From a virus: DNA of 22,376 nucleotides. Position 1 is the first letter of the stretch. The number at the start of each line of letters is the position of its first letter. The stretch is taken from the IMG/VR virus record IMGVR_UViG_3300046458_000151, positions 1-22,376 of that record. One strand, 5' to 3'. Below, piece after piece: positions 7,601-14,196 of this stretch. The notes under the pieces are model-generated. The model saw nothing but the letters and a program-made list of their open reading frames with translations. It had not been told where the DNA came from and searched no databases. A program made the position numbers and the translations under genes.

Positions 7601-10370
7601 TTGCCTGGTAGATGATCCCGTCCGCACCGAGCACGCCCTGCCCGTTGGTGTAGGTCTCGTCCGCCTTGTACGGCATCGAGTCGGCCAGATCTGCAATCTG
7701 ATCGATCTGCGCCTGCAGCTCGCTCTGCACCTCGGTCACGGTGTTACTGACGTCGGTGATTTGCTGGCTGAGGTCCGTCCGGACATCGTCCAAGCGCTCA
7801 TTCACGGAGCCTGGGCCGTCGCCGCCGATCTTGCCAATTTCTCCGAGCAGTTCCTGGCCCAACTGGCTTTCGGTGATTTGACCAGTCAGGTAATCAAGGA
7901 TGTCATCGGCATCGGCGCTGGCTTGGCCATTGACGACGGTCGGAGCCTGCGGAAACCACGGCCCCTCATTGCCGGTACGGTCGACCAGTCGCGCCCAGAA
8001 GAAGAACGACTGACCTGCGCGGAGACCCTGCATGGTGTAGTCGGATTGCGGGTAGGCCAGATCGGCCAGCTTGGTCGCGCTGTCGAGCTGCGGCGCCTCG
8101 CTATACCAGAGCTCGGTACGCTGGGTGTCTTCCGCACCTGGTGGGAAGGTCCATTTCAGCCCAATGCCGAAGATCAGGCTTTCAGTGGTCAGCGACGTGA
8201 CGGCCGGCGGCAGGCCTTCCTTACCATTCAGCTGAGTCAGGTTCGACGAACGCCAGATCGACGAGATGTCGTAAGCGCTCACGGCACGCACGCGGGCCAG
8301 GTAGGCGCCCGAGTAAATGCCGGTGATATCCACGCTGGTGCTGCCGGTACGCTGGACCCTGATCCAGTTGCCGTTGTCCTTGCGCCACTCGACGTCGTAA
8401 CCGACCGCGCCATTCACGGCAGGCCAGGTGATCGTCATGGTGGTAACAGCGATGCCTTGATCAATCGCAGAGTTCGAGGACAGTGTGACGCTGGCCGGCG
8501 CCGGGACCACCGTGATCGGAATCACGCTGATCGGGCGCTCTTCCAGCTTCGCGCCAGTGTCGATGAAAGCGAACTTGCCGGGCTCGAACTGGAGGGCAGC
8601 GATTTCATAATCGCCTTCAGTCGTCCGCTTGGTGCTGAGCACGCGATAAAGCGGAATCGCAAGATCATCAGCATCAAGAGCCCACTGAAGCTGTGGCGTT
8701 GGATTCTCGCTGTAAGCAGTGGTGACAGTAACCGCGCGTCCAGATACAGACTGCACGGTGCGCCCTTCGGCTTTGCCGCTGGGCAGATTGATGATCAGCC
8801 GATCGCCAACCTTGGCTTGAGTATCTCGATCGAGAGTCACGACACGGCCAGCTGCAGCGGAGATACGTCCGCCAATTTCTCGGCCGGCCAGCAATGAGTC
8901 CGCAACCGGAATGATGTACCCAGGCAGCGGAATCGCGCCCTCCATCCCCGTCTTGAAGGTGACGGTGCGGTCCTGGTTGTTGCTCATCACCACCCATTTG
9001 CCGCGGCGCTGTGCCTCGGACGCGCGAGTGCAACCAATGGCGCTGATTTCGACGGGTTTGTCACCAAATCGGCGCTGCAGGACTGGGTCTGCATAGGCCG
9101 TCACGTCGGTGTCGTAATTGTTCGCCGGATTGTCGTAACTGACGATCGCCCGGGTGTAGCGAGTTTGGGACGAGGCGCTACCATAGGAGAACTTGCCGTC
9201 GACGACGTTGGCACGCGTGAACACGTAGTCAAAGTCTTGCGCGCGCGGCATATCGGCCTGCATGACAAGCTGACCTTGGGCCCAGTAGGTCATCCCTCGG
9301 TAAATCGCCGAGATGTCGCGCAGCAGCGTCCAAGCCTCGGCCTTGCCCTGCAGATTCATGTCACAGAGAAAGCGCGGCTCCTGGCCGCCGATGCCGTTCG
9401 GCACCAACTGATCGCAGTACTGAGCGATCCGGTAGAGCTCCCACTTGTCGACCATGAACGGCTTGATGCGCTTGCCCAGGCCGAAGCGGTCGACAGTGCA
9501 GATCCCGTAGGTCACCCACGCCGGGTTGTTGGTCCACGCCGACTTGAAGGTGCCATCCCACACACCGGTATAACTGCGGGTCACCGGATCGTAATTGCTC
9601 GGCACCTGCCATTTGCGGCCGTTGCAATCCACGGTTACCGCGGGAATGTTGGCGAACTGCTCGGCGTCGAACTCGATGTAAAGAAGAGCGGTGTTTGGGT
9701 AGCGCAGTTTCGCGTCGATGACTTCGGTGTAGCCGGCGATCAGCATCGTGTCGGCGATCTTATTGGTGTTCTGGTTCGGCGTTATACGGCGCACGCGGAT
9801 CTGCCAGCCAGTGGTGGCCGGTGGCAAATCGATGCGGCGCGATCGCTCATAACGAGTGGTCGTCTTGCCGTCGACCGCCTCGTCGAGGACCTGCTGATAG
9901 GCGCCGCCGTCAGTCGCGATATCGATCGCGTACTCAATGCGGTAGCCGCCGACGTTCCCGTTTTCGTCTTGCTGCTGGAGTGCGGGCCAGGCGAAACGCA
10001 GGCGCACGGCAGAAAGCTGGGTGTTGGTTAGCGAGCGTACCCACGCGGTGTCGCTGCGCAGCTCAACGTTGACGGTCGTTTCGTTCTCGACCGATGGAAT
10101 GCCTGGGATGTAGGACTGGTCTACAGCCCCGGTGCGCCACTCCCATTTCACGTTTGGAAAGTTGACGTTGCCGCTGGCATCGTTGATCGGCGTGTTGTCC
10201 AGGTAGATATTCGCAGCCGTCGGCGTACCGTCGAATTCACCCTCGCCAACTGCGATCAGGATCTTGGCCAGGTTGGTAGAGCGCAGGCTATCCACAGCCT
10301 CAATCGGAGCCTTCGGGCTGCTGCTTCCGCCTTTGGCGCCGGTGATATCGATTCTCTCAGCTGCGCCCAT
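4626..10370 (-). CDS. J: Central tail fibre / host specificity protein J (tip attachment protein)
   Basis: A 1914-aa lambda J homologue; lambda J is 1132 aa. The N-terminal 600 residues form the conserved tail-tip hub (for example RAQDFDYVFTRANVV near residue 380). Two FN3-like domains follow at about 620-715 and 715-815. A long fibre region then alternates coiled-coil repeats (TVTQQGT three times, EGVNTAQ twice) with three lectin/CBM-like jelly-roll modules: GGENLLFNPSF near 1062, GGDNLLANSSF near 1286, and a divergent one near 1558 (ASWNFDSAAEGW). The C-terminus (from about 1770, VKLGVMADGRRWAAGFGIGL) resembles the DUF1983-type J end. ATG at 10370 has GGAG 6 nt upstream; ATG at 10400 lies inside a terminator hairpin. 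It sits at the tail tip and should bind the receptor. Confidence 0.93.
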   Translation of the reverse strand: MGAAERIDITGAKGGSSSPKAPIEAVDSLRSTNLAKILIAVGEGEFDGTPTAANIYLDNTPINDASGNVNFPNVKWEWRTGAVDQSYIPGIPSVENETTVNVELRSDTAWVRSLTNTQLSAVRLRFAWPALQQQDENGNVGGYRIEYAIDIATDGGAYQQVLDEAVDGKTTTRYERSRRIDLPPATTGWQIRVRRITPNQNTNKIADTMLIAGYTEVIDAKLRYPNTALLYIEFDAEQFANIPAVTVDCNGRKWQVPSNYDPVTRSYTGVWDGTFKSAWTNNPAWVTYGICTVDRFGLGKRIKPFMVDKWELYRIAQYCDQLVPNGIGGQEPRFLCDMNLQGKAEAWTLLRDISAIYRGMTYWAQGQLVMQADMPRAQDFDYVFTRANVVDGKFSYGSASSQTRYTRAIVSYDNPANNYDTDVTAYADPVLQRRFGDKPVEISAIGCTRASEAQRRGKWVVMSNNQDRTVTFKTGMEGAIPLPGYIIPVADSLLAGREIGGRISAAAGRVVTLDRDTQAKVGDRLIINLPSGKAEGRTVQSVSGRAVTVTTAYSENPTPQLQWALDADDLAIPLYRVLSTKRTTEGDYEIAALQFEPGKFAFIDTGAKLEERPISVIPITVVPAPASVTLSSNSAIDQGIAVTTMTITWPAVNGAVGYDVEWRKDNGNWIRVQRTGSTSVDITGIYSGAYLARVRAVSAYDISSIWRSSNLTQLNGKEGLPPAVTSLTTESLIFGIGLKWTFPPGAEDTQRTELWYSEAPQLDSATKLADLAYPQSDYTMQGLRAGQSFFFWARLVDRTGNEGPWFPQAPTVVNGQASADADDILDYLTGQITESQLGQELLGEIGKIGGDGPGSVNERLDDVRTDLSQQITDVSNTVTEVQSELQAQIDQIADLADSMPYKADETYTNGQGVLGADGIIYQAIQNVPVNTSPPNATYWLNVGQAVQAANGLAARVTTTETKITSIEGVNTAQANQITGLQTSLDGKADSSVVSSLSSRVMTAENSISSQGTAITGLQNSVAGKADASTVAALSNTVTQQGTAITANGAAITTINANLSSVGGENLLFNPSFDRLADGNSTVPSGWGFSTPAGTSWTGASVASSLDPAGRAERITVTGLTTATYVDLTPEVAKRPAVSAGQVLTLSAYVRGTSGLGFQLFLQTRNSAGTVLNTASQGITLLTDGWQRVTLTSIALPADSVNIAPLLRVRPNAAGTVNAGFIEIDRAQLEIAPTASGWSDNGQVNAADNSAQAAATTALTARVTQTETGLTSVSGQLTTLNNSIGSMGGDNLLANSSFEQTSSTGWPLYWRAAGSVVPTVTFVDSTLSSSLKAVRLANPAIPNGGYIDLQLYPTEGADPKLVAGQTYTLSVYARMSSPSARLAMYIQWVNSSGSVISTSQLAETAVGTTFTRMSFTATAPAGTVAGHVYAGRLLNRAGATADMWIELDNVQLQEGATLTAYSPSVQAVTSAQAATSAAVDSLSSTVTQQGTTLTSVAARTTSLENAVNSATDGLATKASASAVQTLTNRVTAVEGVNTAQSSSITDLQASVSTIQGSLGSSGLDPAEGASWNFDSAAEGWAAANSSLTFPSAGVMRQTATASDPSLNISGLAINGGLYSKIRVSITRRAGTSATDWDGSIYYVTSGHGVSGSYTKKLANPNLAVGASTVLEFDMAALTAGGSDWVTSTITAIRLDIGALSGGAFDIDWIAVGRVAPSASSRALSSLTSTVTQQGSTISSQAQSITGLNTTVNNQGAALQVQANALADTSGKVSSSYTVKLGVMADGRRWAAGFGIGLDNSSGTTQSQFVVSADTFAVLNADSSANGTFTSPFMVSGGQVFIRDTVIRKATITNALIGQSIYSQTLTNYGQPVMTTDYNSGQITIQNKATNGKYMILREDGLFAVSGGVVILELRV

Positions 10371-10386
10371 GCTTTTCTCCAGGCAT

Positions 10387-10408
10387 AAAAAAACCGCCAT
10401 TTGGCGGT
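10387..10408 (-). terminator. Terminator-like hairpin between I and J
   Basis: On the minus strand, ACCGCCA-AA-TGGCGGT runs directly into a run of seven T. The stem is 6-7 bp with a small loop. It is followed by ATGCCTGGAG and the J start at 10370. It lies between two genes that must both be made for tail assembly, so read-through or antitermination is expected. Confidence 0.78.
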
Positions 10409-10427
10409 CGGGTGTTTCAGTCAGAGG

Positions 10428-11012
10428 TCAGGTTTTGTCTTCGGCGTAGATCGATGCAGAAATGATCGCGCCACCCCAGCGCCGACGGCCAATGCAGATC
10501 GGGACGGGGTTACCGCTCGCAGTGGTGTTTCGCGCGCTGCCGAAGGCGTAAGACGGGAGGTTTTCAGGAGCTGCGCTTTGCCTCAGGCCGGAGGCTTGGG
10601 GGCTGAGCATCTGGATGACGCCGCCAGCCACAAGGGCCACACCAGCAGGAGCCAAGGAAGGAAACCAGATACTTGCCACAAGCAGCACTGCACCCAAAAC
10701 AGTTTGCAGAATTCCTGCTCGCTTGCTGCCCTCAACCACTGGGGCGATCTTAACTTCCCTGGTGCCGCCCATATCCAAGCCGTCGACCCCAACGTTCTTC
10801 CCATTCCGGAAAACAGCAAACCTCATCCCTAGTCTAGCGAGTCGCTTAATCTCCTCCTCGAAGCCCTCAAGCGTGCAACTTAAGGCTTTAATGGCCTCCC
10901 ACGCGCGCCCGCTATCAAGCTGCCGTCGGTGGATGCGACCGAACCTCTTCCGAAGCGTTCCGGTGAGCACGATTGTGGTTACTGGGTCGAAATGAATAGC
11001 TGTAGCGGCCAT
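10428..11012 (-). CDS. I: Tail assembly protein I (lambda gpI-like)
   Basis: A 194-aa protein with the lambda I layout: an N-terminal ubiquitin-like part (about 1-95, containing GRAWEAIKAL and FRNGKNVGVDGL), a central Ala/Gly/Val hydrophobic segment (about 105-140, GILQTVLGAVLLVASIWF), and a basic C-terminal tail ending near GRRRWGGAIISASIYAEDKT. gpI is needed for tail-tip assembly together with K, L and J. ATG at 11012 is chosen because TGGAG lies 5 nt upstream; the reading frame extends to 11027 but that part overlaps a terminator leader. It lies immediately before J, as in lambda. It is preceded by a hairpin and separated from K by inserted cargo. Confidence 0.88.
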   Translation of the reverse strand: MAATAIHFDPVTTIVLTGTLRKRFGRIHRRQLDSGRAWEAIKALSCTLEGFEEEIKRLARLGMRFAVFRNGKNVGVDGLDMGGTREVKIAPVVEGSKRAGILQTVLGAVLLVASIWFPSLAPAGVALVAGGVIQMLSPQASGLRQSAAPENLPSYAFGSARNTTASGNPVPICIGRRRWGGAIISASIYAEDKT

Positions 11013-11027
11013 TTTTGCTCCAGGCAC

Positions 11028-11048
11028 AAAAAAACCGCCTGGAGGCGG
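11028..11048 (-). terminator. Terminator-like hairpin before tail gene I
   Basis: On the minus strand, CCGCC-TCCA-GGCGG is followed by seven T, then GTGCCTGGAG and the I start at 11012. It marks the downstream end of the toxin-antitoxin and lipoprotein cargo. It could terminate the cargo transcripts or attenuate read-through into I and J. Confidence 0.8.
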
Positions 11049-11063
11049 CTTCTTGAGGTTTGT

Positions 11064-11408
11064 TTAAAGGCAGGATCGTACCGCTGACTCGACCGCGCTG
11101 CGCCCAGGCATCATGGACCATGCCATTCGCTGATGGAGAACCACCGAACTGCCGGTTGAGGTCTTCGTAATGTCCAGCATCTCGTCCGCCATGTTGTTGC
11201 TCGCCACAAGCAAACGGTATCCGTTTTCGGTTTCAGACATCGTTGAATCAGTTCGGGCGTTCTGCCACTTGGGGAAAACGCATAGCGCATAACGCTTGGG
11301 GTCTTTCTTGGTGGTGGCCGCGATACTCGGCTCATTTTCGGCAAGATCGCCAGGGCCGACGCAGCCCGCCAGCAGGGCGACAGCCAGCGCCCCTATCAGA
11401 ATTCGCAT
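11064..11408 (-). CDS. Lipoprotein of unknown function (114 aa)
   Basis: The signal peptide is MRILIGALAVALLAGC with a perfect lipobox (L13-A14-G15-C16). Val at +2 favours transport to the outer membrane. The mature part has two further Cys (43 and 113, the latter the penultimate residue), plausibly a disulfide joining the ends of a small periplasmic domain. The start at 11408 has GAGGG 6 nt upstream. It lies between the YafO-type toxin gene and the hairpin before I, where lambda has nothing. A weak promoter-like pair (TTGCAT at 11457-11462, TACCCT at 11435-11440, minus strand) could give lysogenic expression. Superinfection exclusion or lysogenic conversion is possible but inferred. Confidence 0.8.
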   Translation of the reverse strand: MRILIGALAVALLAGCVGPGDLAENEPSIAATTKKDPKRYALCVFPKWQNARTDSTMSETENGYRLLVASNNMADEMLDITKTSTGSSVVLHQRMAWSMMPGRSAVESAVRSCL

Positions 11409-11460
11409 GATGATCCCTCATTGAGAAAGCGCCGAGGGTAGCATTTGAGGCGTGAGATGC

Positions 11461-11487
11461 AAAAAGCCCAGCCTTGGAGTGAGCTTG
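11461..11487 (-). terminator. Weak terminator-like hairpin after the toxin gene
   Basis: On the minus strand AAGCTC pairs with GGGCTT (one G-U wobble) around an 11-nt loop, followed by a short T tract. It lies 16 nt after the toxin stop and before the lipoprotein gene. The stem is marginal, so this is a tentative call. Confidence 0.3.
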
Positions 11488-11502
11488 CGGTTGCGATGTG
11501 AG

Positions 11503-11958
11503 TTACTTGACCATGATCCATTTGTGGGAAGGAAGCCTTGAGGAATACGCGAAAACCTCTTCCTCGTACTCTTCTCCCAAAGATTTCATGTGCTCAATAT
11601 CATCCATTTTTTTGTGACCGTCTGGGTCAAGGATGGTGAGAAGCATGAAAGGCATGAATGACACCTCAGTCATGCGTCCATAAACCAAAATTTTGTCAGA
11701 GGTAAATGTCACTTGGGGATCGCCATTATCCCAGTGTCGCTGCCACTCGTTTTCCACGGATGGCTGCTCCATGTGAACGTGCCAAATACCGTTCTTCACA
11801 ACGATTTCGGGAAACAAAAATCCCTTATCACGCCCAAAAATATCACCATAGTTTTGGGCAGGATTGGCTTTGTAGTATTGGAAGTCGGTTGCGAGCTCAA
11901 TTGCGGCAGCGTCGCCAATCTCAGCAGTCAGGCTACGGCTAATGACAACTGCGACCAT
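11503..11958 (-). CDS. YafO-family type II toxin (ribosome-dependent mRNA interferase)
   Basis: A 151-aa protein whose pattern matches E. coli YafO (132 aa): DFQYYK, then GDIFGRD (residues 38-44), a beta strand ending WHVHM, and a C-terminal block LVYGR...MLLTILDPDGHKKM...HMKSLGEEYEE. YafO-type toxins cleave mRNA downstream of the start codon on ribosomes and halt growth. ATG at 11958 overlaps the stop of the upstream 47-aa gene by one base (TGATG), typical of coupled toxin-antitoxin pairs; the reading frame extension to TTG at 11961 is less likely. The DNA is AT-richer than the tail genes around it. It interrupts the lambda-like K-I gene order, so it looks acquired. The family call rests on remembered motifs, not a search. 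Confidence 0.8.
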   Translation of the reverse strand: MVAVVISRSLTAEIGDAAAIELATDFQYYKANPAQNYGDIFGRDKGFLFPEIVVKNGIWHVHMEQPSVENEWQRHWDNGDPQVTFTSDKILVYGRMTEVSFMPFMLLTILDPDGHKKMDDIEHMKSLGEEYEEEVFAYSSRLPSHKWIMVK

Positions 11959-12101
11959 CAACCATTTCGCTTGGCAGTGCGCGCCATCAACCTTGCCTCT
12001 GCATTCTCAGCCACGCGGGCGAGAAGCTCAGGATCAAGATAAGCTGGACGATCCTTTTTAACGCGACGCTCGGATCGAATCGGTGTGCTGACGGCAGTCA
12101 T
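11958..12101 (-). CDS. Putative antitoxin partner of the YafO-type toxin (47 aa)
   Basis: A 47-aa protein with a basic N-terminal half (RSERRVKKDRPAYLD) and an Ala/Glu/Arg-rich helix (PELLARVAENAEARLMARTA). ATG at 12101 is chosen because AAGGG lies about 8 nt upstream; the frame opens further upstream only with TTG. It precedes the toxin with a one-base TGATG overlap, the usual antitoxin-first order. It is much shorter than E. coli YafN (97 aa) and shows no Phd/YefM fold that I can recognise. Its role is inferred from gene order, the palindrome in its promoter and its size. It could instead be a leader or an unrelated small protein. Confidence 0.62.
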   Translation of the reverse strand: MTAVSTPIRSERRVKKDRPAYLDPELLARVAENAEARLMARTAKRNG

Positions 12102-12148
12102 AATTTCGCCCTTGTGTGGGTCGAGGAGTTGATACAAGCATCTACAAG

Positions 12149-12164
12149 TTGACACTTGTGACAA
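12149..12164. promoter_or_regulatory. Palindromic operator of the toxin-antitoxin pair
   Basis: On the plus strand TTGACACTTGTGACAA reads TTG-n-CAC-nn-GTG-n-CAA. It lies 4 bp downstream of the predicted -10 box on the minus strand, across the likely transcription start. Related TTG/CAA half-sites recur at 12129-12137. This placement fits autorepression by the antitoxin or the toxin-antitoxin complex. Confidence 0.6.
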
Positions 12165-12168
12165 CCAC

Positions 12169-12196
12169 AGTATATCGACTGCTCAAATTTGATCAA
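12169..12196 (-). promoter_or_regulatory. Predicted sigma-70 promoter for the toxin-antitoxin pair
   Basis: On the minus strand TTGATC (-35, plus positions 12191-12196) and TATACT (-10, 12169-12174) are separated by 16 nt. The -10 box matches the consensus at 5 of 6 positions, the -35 at 4 of 6. It lies about 68 nt before the 47-aa gene. An own promoter would let the pair be expressed in the lysogen when the late operon is silent. Confidence 0.55.
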
Positions 12197-12335
12197 GGGC
12201 GTAGTGTTTTCGAGGGGGTTAGCCTATCACGGCCGTTTTTTGAGGCGCTAGGCACCTTGGGCTATATCCACCTACGCCCACTCGCAGCCCGCAGGCACTC
12301 CCAACAGAGCAGATCGGCTATTTTCTGGACATTGC

Positions 12336-13094
12336 CTATAAGTTCGCATCCTTGTGCCTGAGGATCAGGCGTGTTCTGTCATGCCAAGGCCCGCCAAAGA
12401 CAATGATCTCGGACGGCTTGCCGTAGATGTGATGCAACAGGAAAGGCCCAGCCCCGTGAACCGCCATTGATTCGCCGGGGAGTGCCGGATCTGATCCGAG
12501 ATAGATCCCGGCATGGTTTGGATGCTTGGTGCGCCCTACTTCCATCACGATCATATCGCCGCGCTGCGGTGAGCCGACACGCTCGAATCCAGCGGACTCA
12601 TAGGCCTGCTCGTAGAGGCTTGGGCCGTCCGCCTGCTCCCACCAACCGTCCTCGCGGTTGAAGGCATCGAAGTCCAGCCCCCATTCGCGCTTGTACCAGT
12701 CAGCGCAGACCTGCCAGCAGTCCCAAGCGCCATGCACGAACGGACGACCCAGCAGCGGCGTGTGACCGGTGGGCACGATGGTACGCAGGTCGCCTTCCGG
12801 CCAGCTCAGGATGTGCCAGGGCAACTCGGTTGCTTCACACATCGCCAGATCGCGCGGTGACGGCCTGCTGGTTGCATCCGGGTGTGAGTGAACAATGCCG
12901 ATAACCTCGCCCTGATCTTCAGCCGCGGCGTAATCCTCCGGCGCAATCCGGAACTCTTCGCTTGGATCGGTGGCGGTGTTCGGGCACGGGATGTACTTCT
13001 GCTTGCGGCCGATGCTGATCAGCACGCCGCAGCACTCGCGCGGGTACTCGGCGGCCGCATGGATCTGCACGGCCTTCAGGATGTGTTTAAGCAT
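12336..13094 (-). CDS. K: Tail assembly protein K (JAMM plus NlpC/P60 peptidase)
   Basis: A 252-aa two-domain protein like lambda gpK. The N-terminal domain has a complete JAMM zinc motif: Glu20, then H69-S-H71-x7-S79-x2-D82. The C-terminal NlpC/P60-like domain has Cys126 in AWDCWQVC and His194 in HPNHAGIYLG. In the family K acts with I and L at the tail tip and is thought to cleave peptidoglycan or process tail-tip proteins during assembly or DNA entry. ATG at 13094 has GGAG 6 nt upstream; the frame opens with TTG at 13100. It starts 2 nt after the L stop. About 230 bp separate it from the cargo genes downstream; that gap holds the toxin-antitoxin promoter and nothing else I recognise. Confidence 0.92.
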   Translation of the reverse strand: MLKHILKAVQIHAAAEYPRECCGVLISIGRKQKYIPCPNTATDPSEEFRIAPEDYAAAEDQGEVIGIVHSHPDATSRPSPRDLAMCEATELPWHILSWPEGDLRTIVPTGHTPLLGRPFVHGAWDCWQVCADWYKREWGLDFDAFNREDGWWEQADGPSLYEQAYESAGFERVGSPQRGDMIVMEVGRTKHPNHAGIYLGSDPALPGESMAVHGAGPFLLHHIYGKPSEIIVFGGPWHDRTRLILRHKDANL

Positions 13095-13096
13095 GC

Positions 13097-13846
13097 TCAA
13101 CTCCGGGCGATCAGCGAGACGGCCGGGAATCCGCCGAAGGGTAATTCGTTGTTTGCACCCCAGCGAGGCTCACAGCCGGAAGTAAGCAGACCGTTGCATT
13201 CGTCAAGTTCAGGGTTGTCAGTCGGGTTTCCGTCTTTGTCGAAGTAAGGGCCGGTATAGCCGCAGTTCGGACCTCGGTATCCGCCGGTAAGGCACCAGTG
13301 GCATAGAGTGGTCATCTGTCTGCCGACAGACTCTCCACCAACATTACCCGGGCTGGCCAGCTCCCACGAAACGGTTTCACCGTCCTCGTTGGTTTTCTGG
13401 TCTAGATACCAGACCTCAATGGATTCCTGCGTAGGATCAGCCTCTGGGTTGCCCGCCGGGAAGTTCACAGCATCGATGTAGCGCACCAAGGTGTGCCGCA
13501 TAGTCAGCTTGAACTCGAGCAGATCTTCGAAGGCGAGACACAGCGCCGTGATTCGTCCATTCACGTTGCCGACTGACAATGTTGGACGCACCGCTGTCCC
13601 GTCGCCGTTTGCCTCGATGCCTTCGATCTGCATCGGCCAGGCGCCGTATTCCTCGCCCTGCCACCAGATGGACTTTGCCGGCAGTTGGTCGGCGTCATCG
13701 CCAGCTGCAATGATCTCGGCCTGGGTGTGCGGTATTGAGTGACCGTGAAATCTCAGAATGTCCGCACCGTAATCCGATCCGTCTAACTCGAAAAGCAAAG
13801 CCTCGCTGCCAGGCTCGAGGAGCTGCAGATCATTGATTAACGGCAT
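13097..13846 (-). CDS. L: Minor tail protein L (lambda gpL-like, Cys-rich)
   Basis: A 249-aa lambda L homologue. Lambda gpL binds a 4Fe-4S cluster in its C-terminal domain and is part of the tail tip. Here the C-terminal half carries Cys182, Cys185, Cys195, Cys217 and Cys225 (LCHWCLTGGYRGPNC and DECNGLLTSGC), enough for a similar cluster; Cys103 is separate. The start at 13846 has AAGG 7 nt upstream. It lies between M and K as in lambda, with 2-nt spacing to K. Cluster binding is inferred from the family. Confidence 0.9.
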   Translation of the reverse strand: MPLINDLQLLEPGSEALLFELDGSDYGADILRFHGHSIPHTQAEIIAAGDDADQLPAKSIWWQGEEYGAWPMQIEGIEANGDGTAVRPTLSVGNVNGRITALCLAFEDLLEFKLTMRHTLVRYIDAVNFPAGNPEADPTQESIEVWYLDQKTNEDGETVSWELASPGNVGGESVGRQMTTLCHWCLTGGYRGPNCGYTGPYFDKDGNPTDNPELDECNGLLTSGCEPRWGANNELPFGGFPAVSLIARS

Positions 13847-13855
13847 GGTGGATCC

Positions 13856-14194
13856 TTACGGTAGGAATGCTTGGTCAAACGTCGCGGTGAGCTTGAACTG
13901 CCCACCGCCCAGCGGCGTCGGCACTGCTTTCTCGCAGGTGTAGAGGCCTACTTCGCCAAGTGGGGTTGTCCATTTGAAGGCTTTGGCCCCGCCATGACGG
14001 TCAAGGAATGCCATGATCGCCAAGACTGTCGCCTTGCTGCCGGTGTAGGTGACGGGGAACGACTGACCCTTGTTGTTGGGACCATCGCCAACCTTCTGCG
14101 TGTAGCCGTTGCCGAACTGTGATTTCCGGACGCGCCAGTTGATATCCGGCGCGTCCCCGAACTGAGTCGGCCAGGTGAACGTTTCAATAGCCAT
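13856..14194 (-). CDS. M: Minor tail protein M (lambda gpM-like)
   Basis: A 112-aa protein beginning MAIETFTWPTQFGDAP, with the conserved pattern RVRKSQFGNGYTQKVGDG and a C-terminal block F(K)WTTPLGEVGLY typical of the phage minor tail family containing lambda gpM. It forms part of the distal tail or tail tip joining the tube to the hub. ATG at 14194 is chosen because AAGGA lies 7 nt upstream and the tape-measure stop ends 2 nt before; the longer frame to 14239 would overlap the tape measure. Gene order H-M-L-K is exactly lambda's. Confidence 0.9.
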   Translation of the reverse strand: MAIETFTWPTQFGDAPDINWRVRKSQFGNGYTQKVGDGPNNKGQSFPVTYTGSKATVLAIMAFLDRHGGAKAFKWTTPLGEVGLYTCEKAVPTPLGGGQFKLTATFDQAFLP

Positions 14195-14196
14195 GG

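Noticed and set aside
7428-8897. Long plus-strand reading frame of 489 aa antisense to J
   Set aside because: It mirrors the high-GC codon bias of J, has an Arg/Gly/Ala/His-rich shadow composition, no ribosome binding site and no recognisable domain.
9165-10031. Plus-strand frame of 288 aa antisense to the J hub domain
   Set aside because: The opposite strand encodes the conserved J N-terminal domain, and no start signal or family resemblance is visible.
12197-12335. Search for a terminator or small gene after K
   Set aside because: No hairpin with a T tract on the minus strand and no reading frame with a start signal; the 81-aa plus-strand frame across it lacks any support.
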